DNA of 64,000 bases, taken from assembly GCA_963853835.1 (NCBI GenBank), contig OY970822.1:89323135-89387134 (forward strand). The letters are read 5' to 3'. A program made the position numbers and the translations under genes. This document shows, piece by piece, positions 34,415 through 46,979 of the stretch (position 1 is its first letter; every line of letters starts with the position of its first letter). The DNA comes from Calendula officinalis (taxonomy: Eukaryota; Streptophyta; Magnoliopsida; Asterales; Asteraceae). The notes below the pieces were generated by a model. It searched no databases. It saw nothing but the letters and a program-made list of their open reading frames with translations, and was not told the origin of the DNA.

Positions 34415-34729
34415 CTACCTCTGTATCAAAATAAGTGATACATTTGAGGTTTTATGATTTTTAAGACAAAAGATTAAAATGTGAGTTAAGATAGATTAAA
34501 ATATATAGTTAGTGGAGATTGAGTCTCATTTCGTTTATTCTAAAGTGATATTAATAATATTTAAAAGTAAAAATAAAGGTAAAAAAGTCATTTCACTTTA
34601 TTAAAGTAGATAGTTAGTGGAGAAGAAGGGTCCCACTTTTTTGTCATTTAAGGTAAGATTTAGAAGTGTATCACTTATTTTGATCCACCCTTTTAGGAAA
34701 GTGTATCATTTATTTTGATATGGAGGTAG
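34415..34729. mobile_element. Stowaway-type MITE, family S
   Basis: CTACCTCTGTATCAAAATAAGTGATAC at the left, TTTGATATGGAGGTAG at the right, TA on both sides. The interior has the family's AGTTAGTGGAGA and GGTAAAAAAGTCATTT words. Confidence 0.85.
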
Positions 34730-34731
34730 TA

Positions 34732-35320
34732 TGACATTACTTTTTATTAAATCTTTCCACTCATTTGATCAATACAAATTTTTAAACTAAAATATAAAAT
34801 AAGGAAAGAGAATTGTGAATATTTAGTATTTAACAATGCAATTATTCATGAATTACATATCATACTACATTATTTAATAATTTTCCATTAAGACAATTGT
34901 ATTAGGAAGTATTCTTCTTTTAGTTATTAAAGTTACGATGGGTTCATTATATATAATAAAATTCCTTTGATTCTTGCAAAAATAATAATAATAATAAAAA
35001 AATTATTGTACATTAGCGACTTATGGGATTTAAAATTCAAGGTGTTTATTTCATGATATCTTACATAATAAAGAAAGAAGTGAACATTGGGTCGAAACTA
35101 TCTACTACTAAGTTTGGTATCATCTTAATGTGACACATTGTTTCGGTTTTTATTATACATGTTAACATGCATTAAATAAATTTTAGTACAGATAATAACA
35201 ATAGTTAACTCATAATAAACATTTTTTCTTTAGACTAGACGCATGTTTTAGAGATTACTCATCACAAGCATATGTCACGTTAATTAAATTTTTAAATACT
35301 TTTTGGTCGACTCCATCATG
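34732..35320. other. AT-rich intergenic, nothing recognised
   Basis: Downstream of the plastid-type gene on the minus strand. Only poly-AT sequence with short ATA/AAT runs; no gene or clear repeat. Confidence 0.6.
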
Positions 35321-37337
35321 CTAACTCACCATGTTTTCTCGTTGATCACCAACACTTCCAGCCTGCAACCAGAAAGAAAAACATTCTTTTAACACTAAAG
35401 GGTATTTTAGACAATTAACATATAGTCAAACAATTAGTCAACTGCTGCATTTATTCTAAAACATACCAACCCTAAAGCTTCAACAACACTTCTACGGTTC
35501 TCTTCACTAGAAACACCAATCACCATTTTCAGCAGATATTCTCTTTGTTCCACTTTTAAATGTTTCTCCAGCCCACGAGCTACCATCTCCATTTCAGCCT
35601 GCCACAAAATTATAAATAAATAATTAAATTAAATTAAATCCTCAAATTTTAATTTTGTGATTAAACCACTTACAGAGCCTTCTTCGGGTGGAAATATCCT
35701 GTGAACCAAACATAACTTCAACAATTCGTTCACCGCTTCAATAGGCTTACCTTGCATTTCCAAAGCCTGATTAAAAAGTACAATATACAAATTTAAAAAA
35801 AAACAAAAAAAAAAAACTTAACATTTATATAAAAGTAACTGACCCAAGCCTGCAAAAGCCATGAACGTGTACGTGCAGCAACAGCTGCAGCCACCATTGT
35901 AGCAGCACGAAAGCTTTCAAGACCAATGTTTTCAGCAAGTCCTGCAATAAATTCACGTGCATCTTCACCATCAATCTGAACAATTGTAGAATGGCTTGCT
36001 ACCCTATATATTTAACATTATTTTTATTAAAATAATTAATAAAAAGAAAAAAAAGTTAATACATAAATACAAAATTACCTGCCACACGTGTTTAAAGTGA
36101 AGTCGACAGATGCACGATAAATTGAATCTCGTGAATTACTGGTGTCGATGAATACTTTCACTCCAGACATCCTGCATATTCGTCGCAGCTGTTTGACTCA
36201 CACAGTTAGACATGATAATATAATAAAAAATAAAAAAATAAATAATATTCTATGTTTTAAGATTAAAAGAATGTGCTTACTAAGATTATATCATCTTCTT
36301 GTATATCTCTTCCACTCGTTCTATAGTCCATAATTGCTGGAATCAGCTACAAACAAAACTTGTAGTTAACTTTTCAATTACCAACAAAGCTACAGAAAAA
36401 TACCAATCATAATCAACAAGAAACAAAACCATATAATTATGATTTTGTTAGATATACAAGACATATATAAGTTATCATGTTTTTCACATTTCAAAAACCA
36501 ACCTCTAATTAACCAGTTAGCTTTTCGTTGATTCTCCTCCTTGTCAATTCCTTCTAACGGAGCAGGACGAGAATCCGGCCACCAATCAGGAAGCTTCTTC
36601 TTAGATTTCTCCCAATTCTTCATCATTGAATTCGAGTAACTCATTACAGAATCTTCACCAGAAGATAATGGATTCACAGAGATATTGAGATCACTTTTTG
36701 GTTCTTTTTGAGTGCTAACAACCACCTCTCTTCCACCTAAACTCCTATCCATCCTCGTAACCACCACTCCACCGTCATTACTCCGGCGCCTAAACAAATT
36801 TCGAAACCCTAACCCTAGCTTCACCAAAACCTTAAAAGTGAAAACAGTAACGAAACTCAAAGCGATTAACTGACCGATGAAATAAACCGTTGATTTCCGG
36901 CAGGATACGACGACTCTCCGATCACCGTCGACGGTAATCATACTCCGCAGGTCCTCCACGGCGTCGTTTCCAGAGTCAATGAACTGATTAAACTTCAGTT
37001 CTGCAGTTCTCAATAACTTATTCAATGACATAGATGTTATGTCCGGTATGTATTGATCGAGGTCGATTACCATGTGAAGTTTCGAATCCGAGTTAACTGA
37101 GAGATAGTCGGTATCGTTGGTAGGGAAGTAGGCGTTACCGTCTGGGTGGCGGCGACGACGGAGGTGCCGGCGGCGGCGTAGAGCACAGAAGGTTGTGGCG
37201 CGTTGAAGATAGGGTTTGGGAGTTGGCAAGTGAGGGTGGTGGTGGGACCATTTAGGTGAGGTGGTGGCGAGATGTTTAATTGGCGGATGGTTTGTGGAAG
37301 AAGGAGAATGGTGGAGAGAATTCACTGATGAATTCAT
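35321..37337 (-). CDS. Conserved plastid-type membrane protein, function unknown
   Basis: By-eye exons: 36503-37337, 36281-36336, 36079-36188, 35844-36003, 35674-35766, 35467-35598 and 35321-35362 (1428 nt, 475 aa), all GT-AG and in frame. The start was placed at MNSSVNSLHHSPSS, giving a Ser/His/Pro- then Arg-rich leader typical of a chloroplast transit peptide; an in-frame ATG 48 codons upstream is likely 5' leader. One hydrophobic span lies at about residues 149-178 (STVYFIGQLIALSFVTVFTF). After it come a WWPDSRP motif, IQEDDIIL, VKVFIDTSNSRDSIYRASV, VQIDGEDAREFIAGLA and an Ala/Arg-rich helix. I know this architecture from uncharacterised plant chloroplast proteins but cannot assign a function. 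Confidence 0.82.
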
Positions 37338-37499
37338 CGCCTTGGCCGCCGGTGGGTTGTATCGGCTTTCTTTGACCACCGAAGAGAGTGTGCCTGAAAT
37401 TGAGTTATTGGTGGTGGTTGAAATCGTGGCCGGAGTAGAGATACGGACTTGGAAGTTACGGAGAGTGTAACTGTAACACACCGTTATTAGTTATTACTT

Positions 37500-38483
37500 C
37501 TCTTTTTTTTTTTTTTTTTTTGGTCTAAATCGCAGATTTAATATAAAAATATATTATTTTATATTTAAATACATAAAAGTATTTTAAACTTCTAATTACA
37601 TTTAAATATACAATAAACTTGTTTTTTATTTTAAAACCAAATATAGCAGAAATAAAAATAAACATGATAACACTAATTTTTAATTTTAGTATCAATATTG
37701 ATTGTTAAATGAGATGACAAATTAAAACTTATGTTATAAACCCAAAAGAGAAGGAAAAAAATTAATTAATTAGAGTTGTTTATTATTATTAATTTGAAAA
37801 ATGCTAATGACAACCCCTGTATTTTAGAAATATTAATTTTTTAATCAATGTACAAGCTTTTTTGCATGTTAGTGACAGCCCTAAGTGCTGTCATTAGCTA
37901 AACCCTATTAATTTTTAGGAAAATGATGGCTGTCAATAAGGCGTCAAGACATGCATCAAAAACTTGTACAATAATTAATAACCACTCCTGCATTTTAAGA
38001 ATTAACATCTACCAATAAAAGTATAAACGACTTATGCACGCACGCAACTACCTTTTAATGACAGCCCTAATTTTTAATTTGATATTCCTTTTTTAACAAT
38101 AAGTAAAAGCTTTTATGATTCTAAACTCTCTATGAAATAGTTAAATTACAAATATCATGCTTTTTAGTTTTCAAACATATTTTTAAATCAAATATATATG
38201 CAAAATATACTTTTGCATTACTTTAGTGTAAAAAATACGAAAAAAAATATAAAAAAAAAAATCAATTAGAAAACTACACCAACTCTTTGATAAATATTGC
38301 AGCAGAGGCTAACCACAAGGCAGTTCTCGAATCACAAAAACTAAATTATTGTCTAATAAACTGTCTCCAACTCATCAACTAAGACCACAATTGATCTCTT
38401 TTAAGCTTAAACATCATTAATAAATCTAACACCTACACCACTAAACAACATCTAAACACAATCCTTTCATAAATCAAGCATAC
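37500..38483. other. Intergenic, AT-rich with a small repeat
   Basis: Upstream of the plastid-type gene and downstream of BIO2. Within 37798-38080 the words AATGACAGCCCTAA, GCTGTCATTAGC and ACTCCTGCATTTTA recur in both orientations, suggesting a decayed foldback element. No gene is seen. Confidence 0.5.
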
Positions 38484-41048
38484 CTAACTAGAAACAGCCT
38501 GCTCACAAGGCTCAATCTCACTAGCATCATCAGAGAAATTAGGTGGTTTAGGGATCAATCCAAGCAATTTAAACATGTTTTGATCAGCATCAAAATCATT
38601 GTTGGGAGTAGTTAACAACTTTTCACCAGTAAATATCGAGTTTGCACCTGCAAGAAAACACAAAGCTTGTTCTGGTACTGAAAACTTCACTCTTCCAGCA
38701 GACAGTCGCACCATTGCTTTTGGCATTGTTATGCGAGCAGTTGCAATCATCCGTATCATCTCCCATATTTCAACCTCCTAAATTTTCAAAAAAATTAAAT
38801 GTTATAGCAATAATACTCCAGAAATTGTTGGTAATAATAAGGGTTATTTTATCCTCAAACTTTCACTAATTTAGCGTTTTAGCCCTTGAACTTTTTATTG
38901 CAATGGTTTTATATTTATACTTTCGCGGACATGATATTTAACCCCTAAACTTTTGTTGACTTGCTATTTTAACCCTTTTGTTGACCAGCTACCAGTTCAC
39001 CGGTAGATGTTACTAAGGTTTAAATATGGTTTAATACTTAATTTTTTTTACCTATTTGGCGTTTTAATCCTCAAACTTTTTTATTTTCAATTTTTTGCTG
39101 ATATTTTAACTTAATAACACTATTAATTATCACTTACATTGGTATGAAAATTCGGTACAAATTTTATATAAAAATTAAGGGACTTTAATTACGAGAAAAA
39201 AAAAAGTTCAACAGTTACAATGGTATTTGTAAGTATTAACTGGAGATTAACTAGAGATAACAATTCATAATAGAATTTCTTAACAAGTTAACCAAAGGTT
39301 AGAGACTAAATCATGTGAAAAAAAAGTTAAAAGGTTAAACCGCCAAATCCATGAAAGTTTGGAGATTGAAACATAATTAACCCTAAAAATAAAAAATAAA
39401 AGAATGTAAATACCTTTTGATGTTCCAAAGGTGTGCCTTTTACTGCAAGAAGTGCATTAATGGGAACACTCTCTGGGTGAGACGGGAGTGTTGCTAACGT
39501 ATGCAACAACCCAACTCTGTCCTCTTCTGCTTCACCAAGCCCTATTATTCCTCCTATTTAAAAAATAATAATAATTTAAAAATAATAATAATACGGATTC
39601 TTATTTGATCATTAGGGTTTTATACAATTGAGATTTGGTTGAATTTACCTGAACAGACATTAATCCCTGCTTCACGAACATGCTTGATGGTTTCAAGGCG
39701 TTCATCATAGGATCTTGTTGTAATGATGTTAGGGTAATACTCTCTTGATGTATCAAGATTATGGTTATAAGCTGTAAGACCTGCTTTCTTCAGCTCTAAA
39801 GCTTGTTGCTTTTCTATCATTCCCAATGTACAACAAACCTCCATTCCCATACCCCTGTAAATGATTCCTACTTATGAGCTCGGGTATGGATTATGTAACC
39901 GTAACCTATTTATAGGATATATATATATAGTGAAAGGCTAGTTACGGAACCCATTTTAGGCTACAGAACCCGCATAACTCATTCTAAGCCATTGAATTTC
40001 AAAATGAAATGATTATGGAAGATACATGAAGTGATTTAATGAGGGACCCCCATGCATGTATGTTATTCATGCACAAAAACATATATGTTTTTGTACATGT
40101 ATGTTTTCATGTATGTATACATAAGTGTTATTTTTGCATTATTTGAACATATATGTTTTTCAGTATTTTTGATGTTTTTCTTAAAGTATATGTTTGATCT
40201 GGGTTAAATGTCATTGTTTTGCATATTTTTTTACTAAATTCTAATATTCTTAGATGGGTTCTGCTTGGTTCTACGCAAAAAATGGGTTCTGCAAATAGCC
40301 CACCCCTATATATATATATATACAAAATAGAATGTAAATTATATCAAATTCATATAATATAACCTTATCTCTTTCACATATTCAAGAATCTGACTGAAAT
40401 TGGTCTTCCTTCCTATGGTGTCTCTCCAGGCAGCACCCATGCAAAACCGAGTGCTACCAGCCTCTTTTGCCTGTTAATGACAAAAAATTGGTATAAATTT
40501 ACAGAACTTTAATAAATCAGCTGCACGATTTAAATGAGGTGTTTATAAAAGATGCACCTTTTGTGCTGCTTCAAGAACAGCATCTTTATTCATGAGCTTT
40601 TGGGCTTTAACTCCGGTATCATACCTAGAAGATTGAGGACAATATGAACAATCCTCACTGCATCCACCTGTTTTTATAGATAGAAGTGTACATTGCTGAA
40701 CTTCCCTAAAATTCTGAGCATGTCGGTGAACTTGTGCCTATAAGATAACATCTTTTTGTAAGGAAAATTACACATAATATAGATACTCAAATTCATCATC
40801 CATAAATCGATTATGCAACTCAGACTGTATAAATTACTTAATGTAACAATAATCCCCTGCTTTCCCCTTGAAATCAGATACTGATAACAGTTTCATTGCA
40901 ATCTTAAAAGTGAAAATTTCAAATGCAACAGCATCCATATAGATTTCGTTACAACCTATTAAGCTAAAGTTTTGTTCAAAACATTCAATGCAATCACCAA
41001 AAAAGTTACAGGAATCGAATCAATGTGAAGTAGATAGAATGTGCATAT

Positions 41049-41105
<57 letters not shown>

Positions 41106-41313
41106 GCACTCCATGAAACAGAAGATCGAGAAGTGGAGAATCAAAAACGGACTTAATCTCTTCTCTTTTCCAATTATTTCTCGGACCTTCTCGAATCGTT
41201 CGATCCGCTTCCACCGCCGCCGCCGATGAAGAGTAGGTCATCGAGCGCCGGTGCAGATTCAACGCCGACGAAAACGCAGACCTATTTGGACGGATAGACC
41301 TGATTAGAATCAT
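38484..41313 (-). CDS. BIO2: Biotin synthase
   Basis: Radical-SAM enzyme that inserts sulfur into dethiobiotin, in plant mitochondria. By-eye exons: 41110-41313, 40558-40737, 40364-40470, 39649-39854, 39414-39553 and 38484-38777 (1131 nt, 376 aa). The N-terminal Arg/Ser-rich leader ([17 protein letters not shown]) fits a mitochondrial presequence. The 4Fe-4S/SAM motif is CSEDCSYC. The 2Fe-2S ligand region and substrate motifs [35 protein letters not shown] and [16 protein letters not shown] are all present. The start was taken at [16 protein letters not shown] four codons upstream is an alternative. The second exon reads through an internal ACAG/GTGG without splicing. Introns 3 and 5 carry transposons. 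Appears intact. Confidence 0.95.
38836..39388. mobile_element. Foldback element in BIO2 intron 5
   Basis: AGGGTTATTTTATCCTCAAACTTTCA at the left and the inverse TGAAAGTTTGGAGATTGAAACATAATTAACCCT at the right form long diverged arms. TTAACCCTTTTG, TTTTAATCCTCAAAC and ACCGGTAG words lie between. The target duplication was not resolved. No ORF. Confidence 0.6.
39930..40306. mobile_element. TIR element in BIO2 intron 3, flanked by TA repeats
   Basis: The left end GGCTAGTTACGGAACCCATTTT corresponds, inverted, to AATGGGTTCTGCAAATAGCCCACCCC at the right. TATATATA runs sit on both outer sides, so the target duplication is probably TA. The interior has ATGTATGTT/ACATACAT repeats. Confidence 0.6.
41049..41102. 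repeat. Compound (TG)n(GA)n microsatellite at the BIO2 exon 1 donor
   Basis: About nine TG and eighteen GA units. On the coding strand it reads (CT)n(CA)n, starting only seven bases into intron 1 after the donor GTGCGTA. Confidence 0.95.
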
Positions 41314-41534
41314 CTTCTTTTTCACTTCGAATATAACAGTGCCGATTGAATGATTGATAACCCAAACACAATGAACACAATTTGTGTGGCAGTCCGTTCA
41401 ACTCTCGTCGAGAGCTCCGCCGACTAACCAATCAAAGAATGTGTTCTTCGCTAAAAAAAAAAAAACTTCTTATGTGATGTGTTCAATATAGCAAATAGCA
41501 ATATATATCCAACTACAACTCCAAATCTTTTATA

Positions 41535-41846
41535 CTAGCTCAGTATCAATTGATATATTTAGGAATTTACAGTTTTTAAAGTAAAAGAACTAAAATATTA
41601 GTTAAAAGGGATCAAAATGAATAGTTAGTACATAATGAATCGTATATATATTTTGAATAAAGTGATATTAATGATATTTAAAAGTAAATACATGACTAAA
41701 AAGTTAATTTTAATTTATTAAATCAAATAATTTGTGAAGATTAGATCTCACATTTTTTGTCAAATAAGGTAAAATTTAAAAATATATCACTTATTTTGAT
41801 ACACTATTAAATAGAAAATATATCACTTATTTTAATATGTAGGTAG
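41535..41846. mobile_element. Stowaway-type MITE, family S (diverged)
   Basis: CTAGCTCAGTATCAATTGATA at the left, ACTTATTTTAATATGTAGGTAG at the right, TA on both sides. It lies about 200 bp upstream of the BIO2 start. Confidence 0.7.
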
Positions 41847-41997
41847 TACTAGAGTAAATTACAAAATATTTACATTTACATATAGTTATATCTATAACTT
41901 TATCCCTATATTAATTTATAAACCTATATAATGGAAAATAAGTAATATCTTCCGAAAAATCGTTATACTAAAATATAAATTTACGTAATTATTTCTA

Positions 41998-42304
41998 CTT
42001 CTTTCGATTCAAAATAAGTGACATATTGGTTTTTACGGTTTCCGAGGCAAAAGATTACATTGATGATTAAATTAAATTAAATGGATAGTTAGTGGGGAAT
42101 GGGTCCCACACATTTTGAATAAAGTGGGGTTAATTATGTTTAAAAGTAAAAAGTAAGGGTAAAGAAGTTATTTTACTTTGTTAAATTAGATAATTAATGA
42201 GTGTGAGTTTCACTATTTTCACCAAATAAGATAATTTTTTAAAGCGTGTCACTTATCTTGAATCACACCGAAAGATATGTTGCTTATTTTAAATATGAGG
42301 AAGT
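41998..42304. mobile_element. Stowaway-type MITE, family S
   Basis: CTTCTTTCGATTCAAAATAAGTGACA at the left and TGCTTATTTTAAATATGAGGAAG at the right with TA flanks. Internal TTAGTGGGGAATGGGTCCCACA is the family hallmark. Confidence 0.8.
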
Positions 42305-43041
42305 ATTACATTTTAGAGTTTGGTGAGCATAAATGAACCTCATGCTTTAAAGTTTTCAACCTCTGCTTTGTCATTTTCTTCAACGAACTCCACCTCTGAA
42401 CCATCTGCATGTGCCTATGAATCTCACGTTCGACACCAAAGTCTACCTACGAGCCAAATTTCCTTCTAATCATCATGGGGTTTCATATTTTTAAGTAAAG
42501 AGGCCAAATGGTGAGAGGATCCATTTGTTTAATAAAATCAGTTAAATTTTTTACCTATTATCCCAATAATATAATTGTCTTCTACCTACATCATCTATAT
42601 TTTTTATTTAATTAAAATAAGTTTAAAACACTTCATAGTGACGCTTCTGTGTAATGAATAACACGTTTTGTGTTACACTAATAAAAACACTTACGTTTTG
42701 TTACTTTGCATTTTCCTCCGACAAACTTTGCTTATTAAGTAAAATATCTACAATCAAAGCTAAAAATGTAAGTGATCACGCTTTCGTACTTTCCAGGTGA
42801 TATCAGAAAAATATACATGATTTGCATTCAAAATAACTAATTATCATGAAGACGATGTTTGCTTAAAATATTTAATACCTAAACTACCCCTATTGCTTAA
42901 TTATGGGATGGCGTTGCATTTACAATGTGTGGAAGATAATTTGGAAACTAAATTACATTTAAAACCCTTTTAAGCTTTAATGTAAAACCGTTTTAAGCAT
43001 TTAGTAACATTGTATTTAAGTTGAGGTATTAAATGCAACTC
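42305..43041. other. Intergenic, nothing recognised
   Basis: Between the MITE pair upstream of BIO2 and the transporter relic. AT-rich, with no ORF or repeat I can support. Confidence 0.5.
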
Positions 43042-43900
43042 AGATACGCCCACAATGAACAATTTTCTCATTGAGTTCATGTTTGTAAATTGCAAGAATG
43101 ATAATCCAACAGAAGCTATAAACAAAACAGAAAAAAGAGAGAGATTAGTTTTTAACAAGATTAACAAGATATGTGTACCAAATAAAGGGTAGTTTCGTCT
43201 TTTCACTTACCTAGAATCGAGAAGAAGATCATGAAACCGGCTGAGATCTGAATGACTCTTCGACTACCAACACGAGTACTTCCCAAAAGGCCAACATTTT
43301 CTCTGTTTTTTGTAAAGATTTATGTCTTAGGTTATATTAGTCGAATATAAGAAAATGTAAACGATAAAATACTAAAATAAGTCGTACACAGAAACTGTTG
43401 AACCAGTTGCTGTTCCAAAGAGACCACTCATAAGAATACCAATTCCCTGTGTAACAAAAAGTAAAATACATAAATTAAAATTTAATACATATTTACAATT
43501 ATTTTGTATTCTTTAGGGATTAAACGTTCACCTGCCACCCGATACCCCGACTGAGAACATGAGCAGGAGGTGGTGTAGTACTTGCTAAACGGGCTGCTTC
43601 CTTATATGCACCCGTTGACTACATTAACAAAATAATCTTTATAAATTAAATATATTTAATCCATAAAGATTTATGATTTTGCTAAATATTACCTCAACAA
43701 GTGAGACTAAAACAACAGCCATCATCCCAAAAGCATGCCCTGCTTCAAAAGTTGGTGCACCCCATTGAAGTGGTACTGTTTTCCAACACAAAATTCAGAT
43801 TATTAGATTAGGTTTTTTATTCATATAAATTAATGTGTACCTGAGAGAATGTGATGAAAAGAATTAGCATTGGTATGCCAAATTCCACATATCTTCCCAC
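43042..43900 (-). pseudogene. Nucleobase-ascorbate transporter (NAT) exon fragments
   Basis: Six exon-like pieces of a plant NAT (xanthine/uracil permease family, plasma membrane) occur in correct order: 43841-43900 (VGRYVEFGIPMLILFITFSQ), 43693-43775 (QWGAPTFEAGHAFGMM), 43532-43618 (STGAYKEAARLASTTPPPAH), 43388-43446 (GILMSGLFGTATGSTVS), 43211-43302 (NVGLLGSTRVGSRRV) and about 43042-43115 (SVGLSFLQFTNMNSMRKLFI). Each has usable GT-AG edges. The region normally between FSQ and QWGAP is absent (only a 65 bp gap) and the phase across it does not fit. The KFGALFASIP-type exon is missing between the last two pieces. The N-terminal half and the C-terminus are absent too. It is therefore a relic, not a gene. 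Confidence 0.88.
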
Positions 43901-46900
43901 CTGTCAATATTTATGCACTTAAGTATGCTTTGATTTATGAGGTCAAAGTCAAATAGTTTTCTTGAAAAAAGTCAAAATTGAAGGTTTTGCTAAAAATCTT
44001 AAGGCTCATCAATGAAGTTGAAAATGAGTTTATATAAACTTCCGATCAAGTTTGACTTTTTGGGGTCAAATATTTGTTTCAATCCGGAGAATCCACCCTA
44101 CTTTTGAGGGAACCTTCAAAGCAAACCTTTGACAATAAAGAGTTTATTTTATATGTATAATAACTAGGTTATAGCCCGTGAAAATCACGGGTTGTCACTT
44201 ATTATGTTACACGTAATAACATTTAATAAAAAAAATTCTGCTAAATTCATAATGATTACAATGACATAACAAAATAGACACAGGAAATTTTTTTTATTTG
44301 AAAGATGTATTATAAAGACAAAGGAACGTCTGTAACAAAATAATAAAATTTAAGATAAATTTTTAAACACCTCCTTTAATACAAAATTTGTTGTTTTATT
44401 TGTAAGAGCGTCATCATAAATGTAACGAAACTATTCAATGAAGTTTGTCAACGCTAAAAAAAGTGGATGTTATGACTTACTTCCACTTGTTATAAGGTGT
44501 CCCTCACCTGAAATAAAAAAGTAAATGTTATGACTTACTTCCACTTATTATAAGGTGTCCCTAACCTGAAATAAAACAATGAGTGTTCAAACAAAAAAAT
44601 TAGCTAAAAGAGGAATGGATCGAATGGGGCAAACATATTCAGAATATTAATATAGTAATATTAAAATTGCAATCATAATTAACCTCTTGATATTATTAAA
44701 ATATAGACAAAAAGGTGACCCTTTTACCCAACTTGTTCAGGTCATCAGATTTGAAACGAGTCAAATGGGTCAAACATGTTGAAATGCCTTAGTAATTTTT
44801 AAGAACTCAGAAGAGTGGACAAAATGTGACCATTTTCAACCTCAACCCTTTTGACCCGTTTTCAATCTGTTGATCCGCCCATTTTGCCACCTCTAATCAC
44901 CAGCTTGCATCTCTCTAACTGTAGGCACCTATTATTAATATGTGTGACATGTATAGAAACTAAATTGATTAATTAATGAGCAGACAACATTATATTAGGT
45001 AAATTCTTCAACTACAAATAGGTACAAACCAATCAAATAAAATTAAAAAACCTACAAAGAGATGTTTGTCAAATGAATTTAGAATTAAAAAATATATATG
45101 TGTAATAAAGGGTTACTCACAGGGACCATACGTGATTTAAAAACAGGGGTTAGTCATTCTCTTAAATCAGTTATGAGATAGAACGTATAATACTACTATA
45201 ATACATAAAAATGTATTTTAATAATCTATTATAAACACATACATTTTAATAGTGAGACTTACATAGAGATAGGGTTATTGGATGATTTTTCAATCAAATA
45301 TCGCTCTTCTTGATGGTTCTAAACAATACATTATTTAGGTCATTGGGTCTGTGTATTAAGGAATCTGTATAATCAACAATAAAGTCTCTTAATGGTGAGA
45401 TAAAAAGAATAATAAATTATTAGATAATATTAGAGGAAAATAGTTGACAGGAAATAATTGCAGCTTTTACTATATGAGCCTACTTGTCCACACAAAATTA
45501 ATGGTCAACTAAACAAAAAGTCAAACCTCAATTCTTGAATTGTGTAAAGCTTCAATCATTTCTATAAACTCGTTGGTACCCTTTGACTTTTTGAAGCCAA
45601 ATAGTTGTTTGACTTTTTGAAGTCAAACAGATGCCATTGATCTTGGGTCTTGAACAAACCGTCCATTAACAATCCCTAATAAATTGTGTACCGAATGCAC
45701 CATAAAAAGTTCCTATGACCAAAAAACTTGTAAAGATTAAAATTTTAATAGGTAATTATGCCATGTAAAGATTAAAAGTTCCTATGTGAAAAACTCAAAA
45801 GTTAAATAGACCACCAGATTATTAGAAAGTCTTCACATATACATGACTCGGCTATTGTCAAATTTTGTCTTTGACTAATCACAGTGTAGATTATGCTAAG
45901 CAAAATCACTGGCAAAAGGTTGGTCGTAATTCATCAAATCATATTCAAATTTTGGATTTAAGTTTGTTACAACACATAAAATGGAATGCAAGTAGGAACA
46001 TTCTACATCAACAAACGACTGATCTTTAGAAGCCTTTAAATTAAAAACAAACTAACACTAATTAATGAATTTCATGGCCATTTGCTACCTAATAATGAAA
46101 GAAAACATACAAACAAACAGACCATTATGAGTGATAGAATGTGATGGTGGCTTGAATCACTTCTTGATCCACATGTATATTGTCCTGAACGTATATACGA
46201 ATCACGTAGCCCCATTTTGTCCATAAAAAATAGATTTAATGCCTTTAATTGTGGAAATAAAATTTCAATACCTCATGCAAAATTTTATATCTTGCTGCAA
46301 CACAGGGTTATATAAACACCCTTCCTATTATGTTGTAAAATATGATCTTAAACACTTTTGTAGGCGATTAAAAACCTTCAACTAACAGTTACAATCCTAA
46401 ACACTTTTGTTGGTGATTAATTTTCCGACAAGACAGTTTGCAGTCTGCTCCTCACTTCAGTAGTTCAGTTGGTACCACTACCTGTTCTGTATTAAAATGT
46501 GATTTTAAACACTTTTGTAAGTGCTTACAAACCATATCTTGGAATTACACTTTTGTAATCACAGTTAATGAGTTTCGTAAACGACACGTGGAAGGTAGTT
46601 CAGTATTATCTCAGGGGTTTTCCAATGGTCCACACCTTAAAAACCTTCTTTTATTATTGTTAATAGATGATTACTTGTCGTTTTATTTCATTAAGGAATA
46701 ATGTTTCCTTATAGTGTAGAGTGTTATTATATTAATTAATTTATTCCAAATCGCAATCTCAAACACCCTTAGATCAACTGTTTTACCATCCCCGTTGCAT
46801 AGATCACGACCCACAAATTCAAAAGACCCGACCCATCATCATACGTAATTGCAAGAAAAACAAATAAAATTCTGTTATATGAATATGTTAACCTAACCAT

Positions 46901-46979
46901 AAACAATAAAAACAGCGCAACTAGGCAATCAAAAGTGTAATTATGATTTCAGATCGCCATTAATCAGTTAACCATTATC
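43901..46979. other. 3 kb intergenic, no gene recognised
   Basis: Holds a small perfect hairpin CCCGTGAAAATCACGGG at 44172-44188. A locally repeated AAAAAAGTGGATGTTATGACTTACTTCCACTT.TTATAAGGTGTCCCT.ACCTG segment of about 55 bp occurs twice, near 44457 and 44517. AAACACTTTTGTAGGCGATTA-type words occur three times (about 46351-46525). No transporter exons are seen upstream of the relic. Confidence 0.55.

Noticed and set aside
44172..44188. Perfect hairpin CCCGTGAAAATCACGGG as a terminator or RNA element
   Set aside because: Isolated in non-coding DNA with no neighbouring transcript; more likely part of an old transposon end.
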